Source: Pleurodeles waltl
Lineage: Eukaryota > Chordata > Amphibia > Caudata > Salamandridae
Length of the DNA stretch: 64,000 nucleotides
Assembly (NCBI RefSeq): GCF_031143425.1
Contig: NC_090451.1
Location: forward strand, 668,546,508 to 668,610,507
Direction: 5' to 3'
Shown here: positions 33,118 through 45,535 of the stretch, piece by piece
How positions within the stretch are numbered: position 1 is the stretch's first letter
Layout of the letters: each line of letters starts with the position of its first letter
Position numbers and translations under genes: made by a program
Notes under the pieces: model-generated
What the model was told of the DNA's origin: nothing
What the model saw: only the letters and a program-made list of their open reading frames with translations
Databases searched by the model: none

Positions 33118-33979
33118 AATACTGTGTAAGGCTCGTGAGCACAGAGAGCCTGAATCTCGCTAACCCTGCGTGTTGATGTAATCGCCACAAGGAAAGCAGT
33201 GTTCCAAGTTGGGTGTTGGAGAGATGACTTGTGCATGGGCTCATATGGATTTTGCATGAGGCGCGAAAGGGCCACATTAAGCTCCCATGGTGGAGAAGGA
33301 CGCCTAACTGAAGGAAAGATCTTTGTTAACCCTTCTAGGAAATCTTTGATGACTGGTATCCGAAAGAAAGAGGTTTGCGAAGGACTTTTTCTGTATTCAG
33401 TCAGAGCTGCCAGATGGACCCTAACTGAAGAGAGTTGCAGACCAGATTTAGCCAGGTGTAACAAGTATGGAAGAATGACCTCTTCCTGGCAAGATGTAGA
33501 GTATATCATTTTGGAGGAACACCAGATGCAGAATCTTTTCCATTTGAAGGAATATGCCATACGGGTGGATGGCCGTTATGCCTCTTTTAGGATTTCCATA
33601 CAATCCTGTGGAAGATTTAGATGCCCATACTGTACTAACTCAGGAGCCATGGTGCCAAACGCAAGGAGGAGAGAGTGGGGTGTCTCATCTGCCCTCCGAC
33701 CGGTGAAGGAGGTCCGGGAACCACCACTGCCTCGGGCACTCTAGTGTAATGAGGATCATTCTGGCTGAAGTCGTTGAGAATTTGAGGAGGACTGCTGGGA
33801 TCAGGGCAATTGGTGGAAAGGAGCACAGAAATTTGTTCGGCCAATCTATCCACAGAGCATTCCCCAATGATTCTAGATGGTAAAACCTGGCAGCAAAGTC
33901 GGGCATTTTCTGTTTTCCTCTGTGGCGAAAAGGTCAATAGAAGGTGTGCCCCCCAAACAGAAGATATCTTGAACAACAT
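33118..33979 (-). pseudogene. DIRS tyrosine recombinase, C-terminally truncated
   Basis: Frames at 33635-33979 and 33118-33560 on minus give the N-terminal and core-binding region (ILPYLLHLAKSGLQLSSVRVHLAALTEY, split here only by my reading) and reach VAITSTRRVSEIQAL, which contains the first catalytic Arg of the family. The sequence then stops at the junction with the LTR fragment, so the H-x-x-R box and nucleophile Tyr are lost. Confidence 0.7.
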
Positions 33980-33980
33980 C

Positions 33981-34679
33981 TTAATTCAGCACCCACTCGT
34001 GGTTCTCTTTGAGAACTCTGCTGAAGGCATCCGCTTGTACATTCTGAGCACCTGGAAGGTGAGTTGATATTATCTTTAACCTCCTAGCTAGGAGCCAGTG
34101 CCATATCGTCTGGGCCTTTTGAGACAATACTCTGGATCTGGTTCCCCCCCGTGCTTGTTCAGGTAATACATGGTGGTTGTATTGTCTGTCTGGACAAGCA
34201 AAGTGTCGGTGTTGAAGGAAGGGAGAAATGCCTTGAGAGCTAGGTGCACCGTACAGAGCCTGAGGAGGTTGATGTGGTATTATGTCTCCTTGGGAAACCA
34301 GAGGCCTTGTGTTTGTAGGTGACCCATATGGGCTCCCCATCCGAGGAGAGAGGCATCTGTCACAATAGTCTGTGATGGAGGCTGTGGACGGAAAGGCATC
34401 CCTTGTATGAGATTGGTTGGAGAACACTACTAACTGAGGGATCTGATTGTGTGGGTGGACAGAGAGATTGTCTTCCCAGTTTCCAGACAGTGGATTCCAT
34501 TGGTCCTCCACGCACTCCTGAAGAGGTCGCATGTGAAGGTGAGCGTTTGGTGTCAGAATGATGCAGGAGGCCTCTGAGCCTAGAAGTGAGGAGATTGTGC
34601 GCACTGTTGGACGATGCATAGTCTTGAGTGCACAATACTTCTGGAGAATGGATAAGCATCGTTCCTTCAAGGGACACAC
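33981..34679 (-). pseudogene. DIRS RNase H-like region
   Basis: An open frame of 232 codons on minus. Toward its C-terminus ARRLKIISTHLPGAQNVQADAF matches the end of DIRS RNase H ('...ISA.HIPG..NV.AD.LSR'), and it follows the RT block directly. It stays open over most of its length, but both neighbours are in other frames. Confidence 0.65.
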
Positions 34680-35309
34680 TGTTGCACAGGTGGATGCCTT
34701 AATTAGCCAGTCGTCCAGATATGGGTAGACGAAGATTCACTGCCTTCGAAGATGTGCTGCCACCACAGCGATGCACTTGGAGAAAGTTCCGGGTGCTGAC
34801 TTGAGACCAAATGGTAGGACGGTGTATTGGAAGTGAACTTGACCCACAACAAATCTCAGGAACTTTGATGCTTTTTTACGATGGGGATATGAAAGTAGGC
34901 ATTGTGTAGGTCTACTCAGCAAAGCCAGTCCTTTTTGTGAATCTGGGGGTATATTTGGTGTAAGGCCAGCATCCTGAACATTTCCTTTTGGATCCATTTG
35001 TTGGCTATCTTTAGGTCTGAACTCTTTCTTGTCCTTTTTTGGAACAATGAAGTACCTTGAGTAAATGGTTTTTCCCTGATCGTTGAGGGGAACAGGTTCT
35101 ACTGTTTGTCCTGCAGGATGGAAACTTCTGCCTTTAGAAGGCCAAGATGAGAAGCGGTCGACTTTGGTGGAATATTTGGTGGTGGGGTGCAAAGCCTGAG
35201 ACAATACACATTTTGTACAATGTTCAAGACCCAAGAGTCTTGTAATTTGTGGCAACTCTGCCAGGCAATTGGTAACGCTTCCCCCCACCGGAGTGGGTAA
35301 CGGACACAA
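34680..35309 (-). pseudogene. DIRS reverse transcriptase fragment
   Basis: The frame reads IYSRYFIVPKKDKKEFRP (fingers), then FQYTVLPFGLKSAPGTFSKC and IAVVAAHLRRQ, a combination typical of DIRS RTs. The catalytic YLDD just beyond lies after a break near 34737 and is damaged. The finger-to-palm part is distorted (a possible indel near DSQQMDPKGN), so it is not functional. Confidence 0.75.
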
Positions 35310-35340
35310 GGGAAGAAAGCTTTCAGGGTTTTGAGGCTGA

Positions 35341-37517
35341 AGTTTGTGTTTCTTTACAGTTTATTAACTGCTAATATTTACACTGTTCACAACCTGTGAA
35401 ACAAGGATTTATGTTTTCTTTGTTTTAAATGAACATCTGGTTCCTCTTCTGAGGTATCCATTTCTTAATATTCTAAAAATTACCTTTGCTGTTTTCTGTT
35501 TCAAGGCAAATTGATTAGTATGATCTCCTACAGGAGAAGATGTCTTTCGCAAGGCAGTGTTCAGATACCCTTACTTCAAGAGAATTGTTATGTTGCAGTA
35601 GAATACCACTTTTCCTCCTTCACGCCTATAAAAGGTTTGGAGTCTAAAATGATTTGCAAATTTTAAAGTACGTTATAAAGGTAAAGGATCTTCTCTTGAT
35701 TTGTGATTAAAACCAGAGCAAATGTTACTTCCATGCATCAGCTGTCCTGTTCTACCCTGAATCCAAGCTTCAGAAGATACTTTTTGTTTATATATGCCTG
35801 TAAACAAATATATATATGTATGTGTGTGTGTGTGTGTGAATGTAGCAACACCAGTGAGTGGAATATACTCAATAGTTGTCTTTGACCTACTTAAGAAGTT
35901 CTCAGAGATTGGGTCCTGATTTTGTTTGATCATTTACCAAATAAATTCCCTTTTCAACCCTGAATCAAGACCTTTTTACTACATAGAGGTATTTTTTCTG
36001 GTGCTGACAATCTATCAACCTGCCACCATGGCCCATGTAGACGATTCAGGTGAACATATTCTTTAGATTAATATTGTTGCTAAACATTTTTAAATTCAAA
36101 AGAGATTGTTCTGGTTTAATGGTATTCCCAGGCACTGATAATCGGTGTCCACTCTTTGTGAGCCCTGGATCGACACTGCTGTGCAGATCTCTTTTTTGTG
36201 GCAGATAACTAGTCTTTCCTTAATAAGTTCCGTTAACCAAATAAAGATATTTCAGTATGACTTCTGATATCGGAGTCATACTGTTTTTGCCTATTTCTTG
36301 CCTTAAGGTTGCTTCTTGTTTGCCCACAGAAAACTAGATTTTGCATTGTTTGGCACAACGTTTTCTGCCACTATCCAACAGAGAGTTTTCTGATTGGAAT
36401 CTGAGAAATTGCTCCAAAGTTGCATGCAGTGAATTACTTTGTCCACTTGTAATCTGTAATGTGAGCTCTGAAAACAGGAATGCCACTATTCAGGAATTCT
36501 AGTAGCACAAAAACCTATTTTCGATATACTCTTTTTCGGGCATATCGTTTTACTTTGATGTAGCTAATGGAAGGCACAAAAAACAAGCAGCAGGCCTACT
36601 ACATTTTTCCCCCTTCCAAGAACAGTTTGTACCTCTCATGCATGTGGATTCTGCCACATCAGCAGCTGAGAATTTGGTGTTTTGAAAATATTTTCCACAG
36701 CATGTTTTGCAAATATGATCTTTTCTCAGAGTAGTGCTGGATTCTGTCCATGAATGTTAACAGCAGAATTCTGTATTTAAGCTCTTAAAATGTAGTCCCT
36801 GTGGATTCTTTTGCATTTATTTTAAAACACAGTTTTTGCATGTTGCAGATGATCAAAGTTAGAGGGTGTGATAGTGTAGTGCTGGTCAAAGAACAGAATG
36901 CTAAAGGCCATAAAATAGGTCACTGTTCACCATGGCAAAATTGTATCTCCCTCTGGTACCAGCCTTGAAACCGCAGGGGATACCAGGATACTATTGTTAA
37001 GTCTATTTTTAGTTACTGACGGTGAAAACAATATATTATTTATAAAGAAAACCTGGTATGTGTGGACAGAGAGTCGCATTCACAGCATGTATAAAAAATT
37101 CTAACATGCAGGCTCTCAACAAGTTTTCCACTGCGCCTGTATTTTATTTGTCTTCTTAATATTCAGTTGTTGCCATGTGCACTGATTTTTCCATTCCTCT
37201 GCCGGGCTCCTTAATTCGTCTTGGTGATTTAATTTAGACATCTGCTTTTTATTTTGAGAACCACGAATCATTGTATAGTTTAGTGACTTACAAAATAACT
37301 TTTCTGCTCTGACCTGTCACAGCCCAAATGTCTAAAACAACATTACAAGTTCTGCCAATAAATAGTGCTTCTTGCTATGCATTTTACTGTATTTTCATCT
37401 TAACATTTTTGCTGCTGTATTTAGGAAAGTGCCTTTTCTGACATGTTACATACACACACACACACATACATTCATTCTCTCTCTCTCTCTCCTCCTCCCC
37501 CCCCCTCCCTCCTGCAC
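35341..37517 (+). other. ARNT intron, mostly unique AT-rich sequence
   Basis: No exon or clear element. There is a (TG)n microsatellite near 35817-35838, a (CA)n tract near 37450-37465, and a (TC)n/poly-C tract near 37475-37510. Confidence 0.55.
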
Positions 37518-38654
37518 TCCCTCCCTGGTACAGGATGTTATTTCGACTGAAAGTGCACTAGGTTCCTGCTAACCAGGTCCACAGTTCCCAAAACAGCACA
37601 TTTGTTTTCCCCCATTGGCAAAACCTTTAGCATTCTCTGAAAGTCCCTAGTAAATGGTACCCCTGGGGTGCTAAAGAGGGTCCCTAAGGGCTGCAGCACG
37701 AATTGTGCAATCCTAAGGGACCCCTCACATGACAGGCTGCCATTGCAGGCTGCGTGTCCTGGTGCAGACAAAAGTGAAAACACAACATGGTACACAGCCT
37801 GTGTGCCATGTCCCCTAACACTGCATGCAATATATATATGTCACCCCTGTAGCAGGCCTTACAGTCCCAAGGCAGTGTGCATTACATTACATGTGAGGGC
37901 ATATCTGCACGAGCAGATATGCCCCTGCTATGTCTTTGTAAATTCTCAGACATAGTAAGTGGCCAGGAAAGTTATTTTTAAAGCATGTGCTGGACACTGG
38001 TCAATAGGAGCTCCTCAGCTACATGATGGCTTCACGTTTGTAACCTACCTGTTGGTTATTCTAGGCTAGCCTCCCAGCCAGATCCTACAGCCTTCTTCCA
38101 CAGAGACTGATCTCCATTGAAATACATTGGGCACCCAACATCATACTACACCTCTGCACCCGGCTGCCCCAGTGCTGCCCGGAGGGACCTGTTGGTGTGG
38201 ACCTGATCCTTGCCCAGTACTCACCTTTTGTCTTGGAGATTGGTCCCGTAACTCGCCAAAAGTACCTGATTGCAGACTTGTTTTTCCTCCCATGGGATAG
38301 CATTGCAGAACTCAGAAATTGCACTAAGTGTCCACATTTTAAAGTGAAAAGAATTCCTGTATAGAATAGTACATACCTAAACGATGTTTCTATGATGCCT
38401 AAACATATATAAAGATACTTGCAATTTTTATAAATTGGTGTGGATCTCCTTCTTGAGTCGTATGTCTCATTTATTGACTATTGTGTGTATTTGTTGATGT
38501 CTTGCACTCCTCTGTATTAAGTCTAAGGGTGATCGACCACACTACCCATAAATAGAGTACTTTGGGATTGCATAGCAAGCTCTGCCCACTCACTGGGGTA
38601 CCCTGGATCCTTTACACCGTATTCACATATCACTTCAAGGGCCAGCTTTCTACA
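37518..38654 (+). mobile_element. Old, internally deleted LTR, + strand
   Basis: Diverged blocks of the same LTR family occur in order on +: CCTGCTAACCAGGTCC, CCCTAAGGGCTGCAGCA, GTAGCAGGCCTTACAG, CTGCACCCGGCTGCCC, AAATTGCACTAAGTGTCCAC, GATCGACCACACTACC, ending GCCAGCTTTCTACA. Its 1.1 kb against 2.7 kb shows large internal deletions. It appears much older than the other copies, or belongs to a separate subfamily. Confidence 0.7.
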
Positions 38655-39052
38655 CTTTTGACTAAATCTCTGTGAACACTGTCAAAAAGGACTGCCTACC
38701 TATTACTGAGCTGAAATGTTTTCTTTATTGTGTCTGTTGATCAAAATGAAGCAGTAATTTATATTTCTAAAGTGTAACTGTCTTATGCTTTGGCGTTTGT
38801 GTTTCATTAACTCATCAAAGTATTGTAATGTTAGTTTAGCTGTTGGCTTTAGATGGCTTCTGTGAGTGCTTTATTGTTATAGTGCTACCTTTGTGGGGTT
38901 GATGGTTTTGAATTTGTGCCTTGCCAATGTAGCATATGATATGTGTGTAAACTGCCTCATTGCTCACTTGGCTTTAGGAGGGGTGGTAGGGAGGGGACTA
39001 CTGTAGCTTGTAATTTCGGGATTTCCATTGACACCAGAGTCTGACTCATCTT
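38655..39052 (+). other. ARNT intron, nothing recognised
   Basis: AT-rich, with no repeat or coding match seen. Confidence 0.5.
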
Positions 39053-41422
39053 GCAGGTAAGTACTTTCGGAACTTTGAATAATCACAATAGCATATATAC
39101 TTTTTACATAAAACACATATAGCTATTTTAAAAGTGGACACAGTGCAATTTTCGCAGTTCCTTGGGGAGGTAAGTTAATGTTAGTTCTTGCAGGTAAGTA
39201 AACCACCTACGGGGTTCAAATTGGGGTCCAAGGTAGCCCACCGTTGGGGGTTCAGAGCAATCCCAAAGTTACCACACCAGCAGCTCAGGGCCGGTCAGGT
39301 GCAGAGTTCAAAGAGGTGCCCAAAACACATAGGCTTCAATGGAGAAGGGGGTGCCCCGGTTCCAGTCTGCCAGCAGGTAAGTACCCGTGTCTTCGGAGGG
39401 CAGACCAGGGGGGTTTTGTAGGGCACCAGGGGGGGGGGGGTGGACACACAAGTCAGCACAGAAAGTACACCCTCAGCAGCACGGGGACGGCCGGGTGCAG
39501 TGTGCAAACACGCGTCGGGTTTTCAATAGGTTTCAATAAGAAACCAAGGGGTCTCTTCAGCGATGCAGGCAGGCAAGGGGGGGGGCTCCTTGGGATAGCC
39601 ACCACCTGGGCAAGGGAGAGGGCCTCCTGAGGGTCACTCCTGCACTGGAGTTCCGATCCTTCAGGTCCTGGGGGCTGCGGGTGCAAGGTCTTTTCCAGGC
39701 GTCGGGATTTTGGATTCAGACAGTCGCGATCAGGGGGAGCCTCGGGATTCCCTCTGCAGGCGTCGCTGTGGGGGCTCAGGGGGGACAACTTTGGTTACTC
39801 ACAGTCTTGGAGTCGCCGGAGGGTCCTCCCTGTAGCGTTGTTTCTCCACCAGTCGAGTCGGGGTCGCCGGGTGCAGTGTTGCAAGTCTCACGCTTCTGGC
39901 GGGGATTGCAGGGGTCTTTAAAGCTGCTCCTCTGGAAACAAAGTTGCAGTTCTTTTGGAGCAGTGCCGCTGTCCTCAGGAGTTTCTTGGTCTTTTTGAAG
40001 CAGGGCAGTCCTCTGAGGATTCAGAGGTCGCTGGTCCTGGGGAAAGCGTCGCTGGAGCAGTTTTCTTCCGAAGGAGGGAGACAGGCCGGTAGGGCTGGGG
40101 CCAAAGCAGTTGGTGTCTCCGTCTTCTCTGCAGGGTTTTTCAGCTCAGCAGTCCTCTTCTTAAGTTCCAGGAATCTAGTTTCCTAGGTTCTGGGGAGCCC
40201 CTAAATACTGAATTTAGGGGTGTGTTTAAGTCTGGGAGGGCAGTAGCCAATGGCTACTGTCCTTGAGGGTGGCTACACCCTCCTTGTGCCTCCTCCCTGA
40301 GGGGAGGGGGGCACATCCCTATTCCTATTGGAGGAATCCTCCAAAACCAAGATGGAGGATTTCTAAAAGTCAGAGTCACCTCAGCTCAGGACACCTTAGG
40401 GGCAGTCCTGACTGGCCAGTGACTCCTCCTTGTTTTTCTCATTATCTCTCCTGGACTTGCCGCCAAAAGTCGGGGCTGTGTCCAGGGGGCGGGCATCTCC
40501 ACTAGCTGGAGTGCCCTGGGGCATTGTAACACGAAGCCTGAGCCTTTGAGGCTCACTGCTAGGTGTTACAGTTCCTGCAGGGGGGAGGTGTGAAGCACCT
40601 CCACCCAGAGCAGGCTTTGTTTCTGTCCTCAGAGAGCACAAAGGCCCTCACCACATGGGGTCAGAAACTCGTCTCTCAGCAGCAGGCTGGCAGAGACCAG
40701 TCAGTCCTGCACTGAACAATTGGGTAAAATACAGGGGGTATCTCTAAGATGCCCTCTGTGTGCATTTTTTAATAAATCCAACACTGGCATCAGTGTGGGT
40801 TTATTATTCTGAGAAGTTTGATACTAAACTTCCCAGTATTCAGTGTAGCCATTATGGAGCTGTGGAGTTCGTTTTTGACAGACTCCCAGACCATATTCTC
40901 TTATGGCTACCCTGCACTTACAATGTCTAAGGTTTTGCTTAGACACTGTAGGGGCATAGTGCTAATGCACATATGCCCTCACCTGTGGTCTAGTGCACCC
41001 TGCATTAGGGCTGTAAGGCCTGCTAGAGGGGTGACTTACCTATGCCACAGGCAGTGTGAGGTTGGCATGGCACCCTGAGGGGAGTGCCATGTCGACTTAG
41101 TCATTTTATCCCCACCAGCACACACAAGCTGGCAAGCAGTGTGTCTGTGCTGAGTGAGGGGTCCCTAGGGTGGCATAAGACATGCTGCAGCCCTTAGAGA
41201 CCTTCCCTAGCATCAGGGACCTTGGTACCAGGGGTACCAGTTACAAGGGACTTACCTGGGTGCCAGGGTTGTGCCAATTGTGGAGACAATGGTACATTTT
41301 AGGTGAAAGAACACTGGTGCTGGGGCCTGGTTAGCAGGGTCCCAGCACACTTCTCAGTCAAGTCAGCATCAGTATCAGGCAAAAAGTGGGGGGTAACTGC
41401 AACAGGGAGCCATTTCTTTACA
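39053..41422 (-). mobile_element. 5'-truncated solo LTR, minus strand, B-type
   Basis: Matches the 5641-8340 copy from about 5973 to its end: it starts TTGCAGGTAAGTACTTT and ends CATTTCTTTACA. About 330 nt of the LTR's 3' end is absent. The hairpin (AATAAATCCAACACTGG) is B-type. With one end missing, no target duplication can be assigned. Confidence 0.88.
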
Positions 41423-42130
41423 CTTGGTCACTGGAATAGCACAAACTGAAAGGAGGGAGCTTTTTTCAGTCTTAGCACAGAAAAATCTGGACATAACCGA
41501 AAATGTGAGCCCTATAGAAAATTATTTTATTTGTTTAGGGAACATCTGGTCTCATGGTCTACTACTTAAGACCAAATGTACAATCCAGTCTAGTTTCTTT
41601 CACTGCTCCTTTCTACTCCCACCCGTACAGGGTGGCAAGGTGTTCAAGATTTACCAGGACAGTCACACGTTTTCACAATCTGTCCTAACAAATGTCAGAA
41701 AAATTTAGCACGCCTCTGTTTTTAGAGCGCATCAACTGAACACAGTAGGAGGAAAGATTTTATGTGCTAGTTCAGGATTAGTTAGCCACCTTTATCATGA
41801 ATCAATTTATGATAGATGACAGTGTGTAAAAAGTTACAGTTTCCTTAAGTGCCTCATTGTCTATGTTTTTTTTGTGCGGGTGGGCCCTGTAAAGTTATTC
41901 TGTGCCAATTGATCAGTGTAAAATTGTAGTCCTACTTCTACATTCATGCAGTGTTCCAGTTTTTGAAAATCTGGTCACCACACCCTTTAGTAATTTTTCA
42001 CCTTTACAAGAAAAGCCCAAGGTCTGTTTCAGTGAGCAAAGTGACTTGGTTATCACCACAAGGCACTGAGGCCTCCTACGCATTTTCTTATTTATATCTT
42101 TGTTTGTTTTAGTGCTTGAAGGTTCTGAGG
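41423..42130 (+). other. ARNT intron, nothing recognised
   Basis: AT-rich, mostly unique-looking sequence with no exon. Confidence 0.5.
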
Positions 42131-42545
42131 AAGTACTGTGTGTGTGTTGTATTGTATTGTATTGTAATAGTATTTATATAGCGCTTACTACCCCTGACGA
42201 GGCGTCCAAACGCTTTTCGGCGAGTAGTACGCTACTCCGGAACCCAAAAGGAATTAGTGGTGGATTAGTATAGGGAAATAGGAGTACAGTTTAAGTATTA
42301 TTATGAGTTAATTTGAGCTGTGAATATGAGAGTTTGTTAGTTAGATTGACTGGAGTAATAGAGGGGTGGAGGAGGGAAGAATCCAGATTTTTAATTGGGA
42401 GTTTATGGTAATAGGATTTAGGCTTGGGATGAGTAAAGGGGAGATGGAGGAGGTAAGAGTCAGTGGATAGGGTTAGGGAGCTCATAGTAGCAGGGTGAGA
42501 TAAATGAGGGAGAATATAGTAGGGTTGTTTCGGAGATCATGGTAC
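42131..42545. repeat. Dispersed repeat with TATTTATATAGCGCTTAC core
   Basis: A (TATTG)n run is followed by TATTTATATAGCGCTTACTA, then ACGAGGCGTCCAAACGC and CGCTACTCCGGAACCC. The AT/AG-rich tail to about 42545 may belong to it. The TATTTATATAGCGCTT word is widespread in vertebrate dispersed repeats. Class and exact ends are not clear. Confidence 0.5.
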
Positions 42546-42615
42546 ATTAGCAAACCATAGCTTTACTTGCAAAGTGCCGGTATCTTTGTCATTATGTTCT
42601 GGTCTTTGTGCACAG

Positions 42616-42829
42616 GGAGAACCACAGTGAAATTGAACGACGCCGTCGGAACAAGATGACTGCCTACATCACAGAGTTGTCAGACATGGTGCCCACCTGT
42701 AGTGCCTTGGCACGCAAGCCAGACAAGCTAACCATACTTCGCATGGCTGTATCGCACATGAAGTCCCTGCGGGGCACCGGTAACACATCCACAGACGGCA
42801 CCTATAAACCTTCCTTCCTCACCGATCAG
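42616..42829 (+). CDS. ARNT: ARNT bHLH exon
   Basis: This 214-nt exon follows the acceptor GTGCACAG, with donor GTGCTT at 42830 (a weak match beyond GT). It encodes [20 protein letters not shown], the basic region that contacts the E-box half-site, then helix 1, the loop and helix 2 ([18 protein letters not shown]) and the linker toward PAS-A, ending at SFLTDQ. The DNA-binding Glu and Arg residues of the basic region (HSEIERRRR) are intact. The first base completes Arg with the preceding exon, and the exon ends in phase 0. The sequence is nearly invariant among vertebrates, so identity as ARNT rather than ARNT2 rests on the upstream N-terminal exons and the [15 protein letters not shown] tail. 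Confidence 0.97.
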
Positions 42830-43149
42830 GTGCTTGCAAGCTAATGTTTATATTACTTGGTGCTCTGTTTGATATATTAATTTAAATGTTTTTAAGTAGA
42901 AAACAGTGTTAGCTGAGACAGTGGCCTTCAGTTCGATCAGTTTGGACTAGTGAAGGTGTTACTTGTATGGGCCTCGTGCTAATCTGCTCCTGTTGTCCTT
43001 GAGATGGACTTATCCAGAGAAAGGTGTAAAAAAAAAAATGGGTTGCTCTAGGCAGGGTAAATCCACTCTGGGATATAGAATGGGTTGGAAGCCTCCTTTC
43101 GCTATCACATACATCTTTTTTTCCATATAGGCGCCAATTGAGCACCACC
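42830..43149 (+). other. ARNT intron, start of 2.5 kb intron
   Basis: Nothing was recognised apart from a short A-run near 43030. The antisense L1 begins at about 43150. Confidence 0.5.
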
Positions 43150-45010
43150 ATCTTAACAGTTGCTGCCCTACCTATTAAGAGAGGGGTAGCTCACTCCAAA
43201 ATCGTATTGATGCCTTCAATCCCTCCGGTACTCTGCCTATGTTGAGGTCATGAAACCTACTGGCAGTATACACCAGTTTTACACCTAAATACATAAGTAC
43301 TTCGGCCCCCTGTGGAAGCCCCACCCCAGGGAGTAAGTTAGCTAAGTTACCCATCAGCACAACCATTGGAAGCAAGTAGGACTTGCTAGAGTTGACCCGA
43401 AGCCCAGGCCCCTCCTCAAAGTACTGTAAGGCATATTGGAGTATAGGAATCTAGCATTCCTGTTGTCGCACATATATTAAAGCATCGCCCACGACTAGAA
43501 AAACCACGTGTGGTCTCGCCGACCTGGATTCCCCATGGCCTGAGCACACATCACAACCATACAGCTAGCAGTTCCATGTGTATGGCAAATAGAAGGGGCA
43601 TCGGGGGCACTTCTGCCAAGTCCCTCTAGATAACTGGATCTGGACGGACACCAAGGCGCACCTTAGTACTCGGGCTGCAATGCCCGTGTACAGCAGCCTG
43701 ACCCACGCAATGTATTTTAGATCTAGGCCCATCTTTTCCATTTTGAGCCACAGATAATCCCACACCACAGAGTCCAGAGCTTGCTCAATGTCAAGGAGTG
43801 CAAGGGCATAGGAGTCGTCTCTCAGATGTGGTGCATGGCAAATGGGACAAACGGCGAAGGTGATGATTGATACTGCGGCGAGGGAAAAAGCGACATTGAT
43901 CCATATGTATAAGTGCAGGTAAATGGGGGAATTGTCGAGCAGCCAGAATCCTATTTAGTATCTTTAGATACACATTTAAAAGGGACAATGGTCTGCAGGC
44001 AGAAGGCGTCACTGGGTCTTTGCCCAGTTTTGGGACTAATACTATTAATGCTTCCCACATAGACAAGTAAATAGCCACATTTTCTCGCCACCTGATATAC
44101 CTCCAGCCGTTTATCGGCAACTGTAGCTGCATATTTTGGTAGTGCTCTGCTGACAGCCAGTTGCTGACAGGCGTTTTTGCTTTATTTTGTACATCGTATA
44201 CTAGTCAGGATTTCCTCTCTGGATATGGGCTCCCCCAAAGAGGCATGTTCCACCTCCCCTAACTTAGGCATTTCTATATCAGCTAGGAAGGCAGCCCAAT
44301 GATCTGTCACCACCTTTGTCTTGTAAAGTCGGCTATGATGTAATTGGAACACTTGTTTATTTGTGAGTGGACTCGTGACACCCTTGTTTTTTCAGTGCTG
44401 TAATGTTCACAGGTTATCTTTTGTCTAAGTAACCCTGCTAGCATTGCCCCAGTAGTGTCCCCCTCAGCGTTTAGACTTTGACGATATGCCGTATAGACAT
44501 GTTTCTCTAACTTGCGCCAGGTATCCAAGAGGTCGTTATGGGTCTCTTGCCAGTCCTCCAGTGTCTGTGGATGTGTGGTGAATGTCTTTTCCAGCTAGCA
44601 CAAATTTGCTTCTTGGCAGTCAAGGTTGCTCTCAAGTTGCCATCTAACCCCATAAGTAGCTTAACCCCCCCACCCCCCAGCACCAGCTTTATTGCTTCCC
44701 ATTCGCAGACTCTGGCCCTCAAAGTCCTCCAGTTTTCGTAAAAATAATGTAGTAGTTCGTCCCGAACCGTTGTCTCAAAGGGGAGCTCTGTCAGCGCCTC
44801 CGCATGAAGTGACCACAGTGGGATCCCCAGGCGTCTATATCCCCTGTCTAAGGTAATTAACAGTAGGGAATGGTCAGCTTTATATCAGGCAAGGTAGGAG
44901 ATGTCCCGCACTCGGTGTATCAGTGCAGCGAATACAAAATAGTAGTCCAGCAGCTAGGAGTATTCGTAGCGGGTGTATAGCAGGAGTAGGCCCTGGATAC
45001 ATATGTTTTC
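43150..45010 (-). pseudogene. Antisense L1/Tx1-type ORF2 remnant (endonuclease end and RT)
   Basis: Read on minus from about 45010: the end of an APE-like endonuclease (SRIDYYFV-like, then ADHSLLL), a connector (44528-44307), RT fingers (EALIVLVPKLGKDP, then SACRPLSLLNVYLKILNRIL at 44132-43791), the MVWDYLWLKMEKMGLDLKYI stretch, SRGTWQKCP (43768-43565) and thumb-side sequence to 43175. Order and motifs are those of L1-type ORF2. Stops and frameshifts are frequent. The catalytic Tyr-x-Asp-Asp block, expected near 43450, is not clear. The copy is antisense to ARNT. Confidence 0.75.
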
Positions 45011-45321
45011 TGGAGGAAAATAGGAAGTTATTGCAAGCTGCAATGTATATAAACAAATATGCAACTTCTTTTAAATGGACTACACTATTCATCAGTCCCT
45101 TTGTGCAAAACATCTGCAGTTTTACAGCATTGGATCTTTCATGCATTCACATGCTTGAACTCGCTGCATGCCTGCGTTTTAAGGGTGTCTTACTTTGGTT
45201 CTGTTGTGAGGTTCTACTTCCTGGCTGTGACCGATTTGTATTATTTAAAACTAGGAATTTTGAAGTTCATGATTTTGACAGAGATGCACATGATTAACCA
45301 ATGTTGTTTACTTAATCACAG

Positions 45322-45535
45322 GAGCTTAAACACCTTATTTTGGAAGCAGCAGATGGCTTTCTTTTTGTGGTGTCCTGTGAGACAGGACGCGTGGTTTATG
45401 TGTCTGACTCCGTGACGCCTGTGTTGAACCAGCCACAGTCAGAGTGGTTTGGCAGCACCTTATATGACCAGGTGCACCCTGATGACGTGGACAAACTGCG
45501 AGAACAGCTTTCTACATCAGAAAATGCTATGTCTG
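45322..45535 (+). CDS. ARNT: ARNT exon, first part of PAS-A
   Basis: This 214-nt exon is bounded by acceptor TTAATCACAG and donor GTAAGA (45536). It encodes [20 protein letters not shown], then [20 protein letters not shown] and [15 protein letters not shown], ending in the first base of a Gly codon. This is the N-terminal half of PAS-A, which helps ARNT choose and hold its bHLH-PAS partner. Phase 0 entry matches the bHLH exon and phase 1 exit matches 49229. Confidence 0.97.

Larger units (their letters stand above)
33118..35340 (-). mobile_element. DIRS-type retrotransposon remnant, minus strand
   Basis: Read on minus, three blocks follow in DIRS order: RT (35309 down to about 34737), RNase H (34679 to 33981) and tyrosine recombinase (33979 to 33118). 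DIRS elements integrate by a tyrosine recombinase instead of a DDE integrase. Gag, the terminal repeats and the recombinase C-terminus are missing. The copy is cut at 33117 by the LTR fragment, and frameshifts separate the blocks. Confidence 0.8.
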
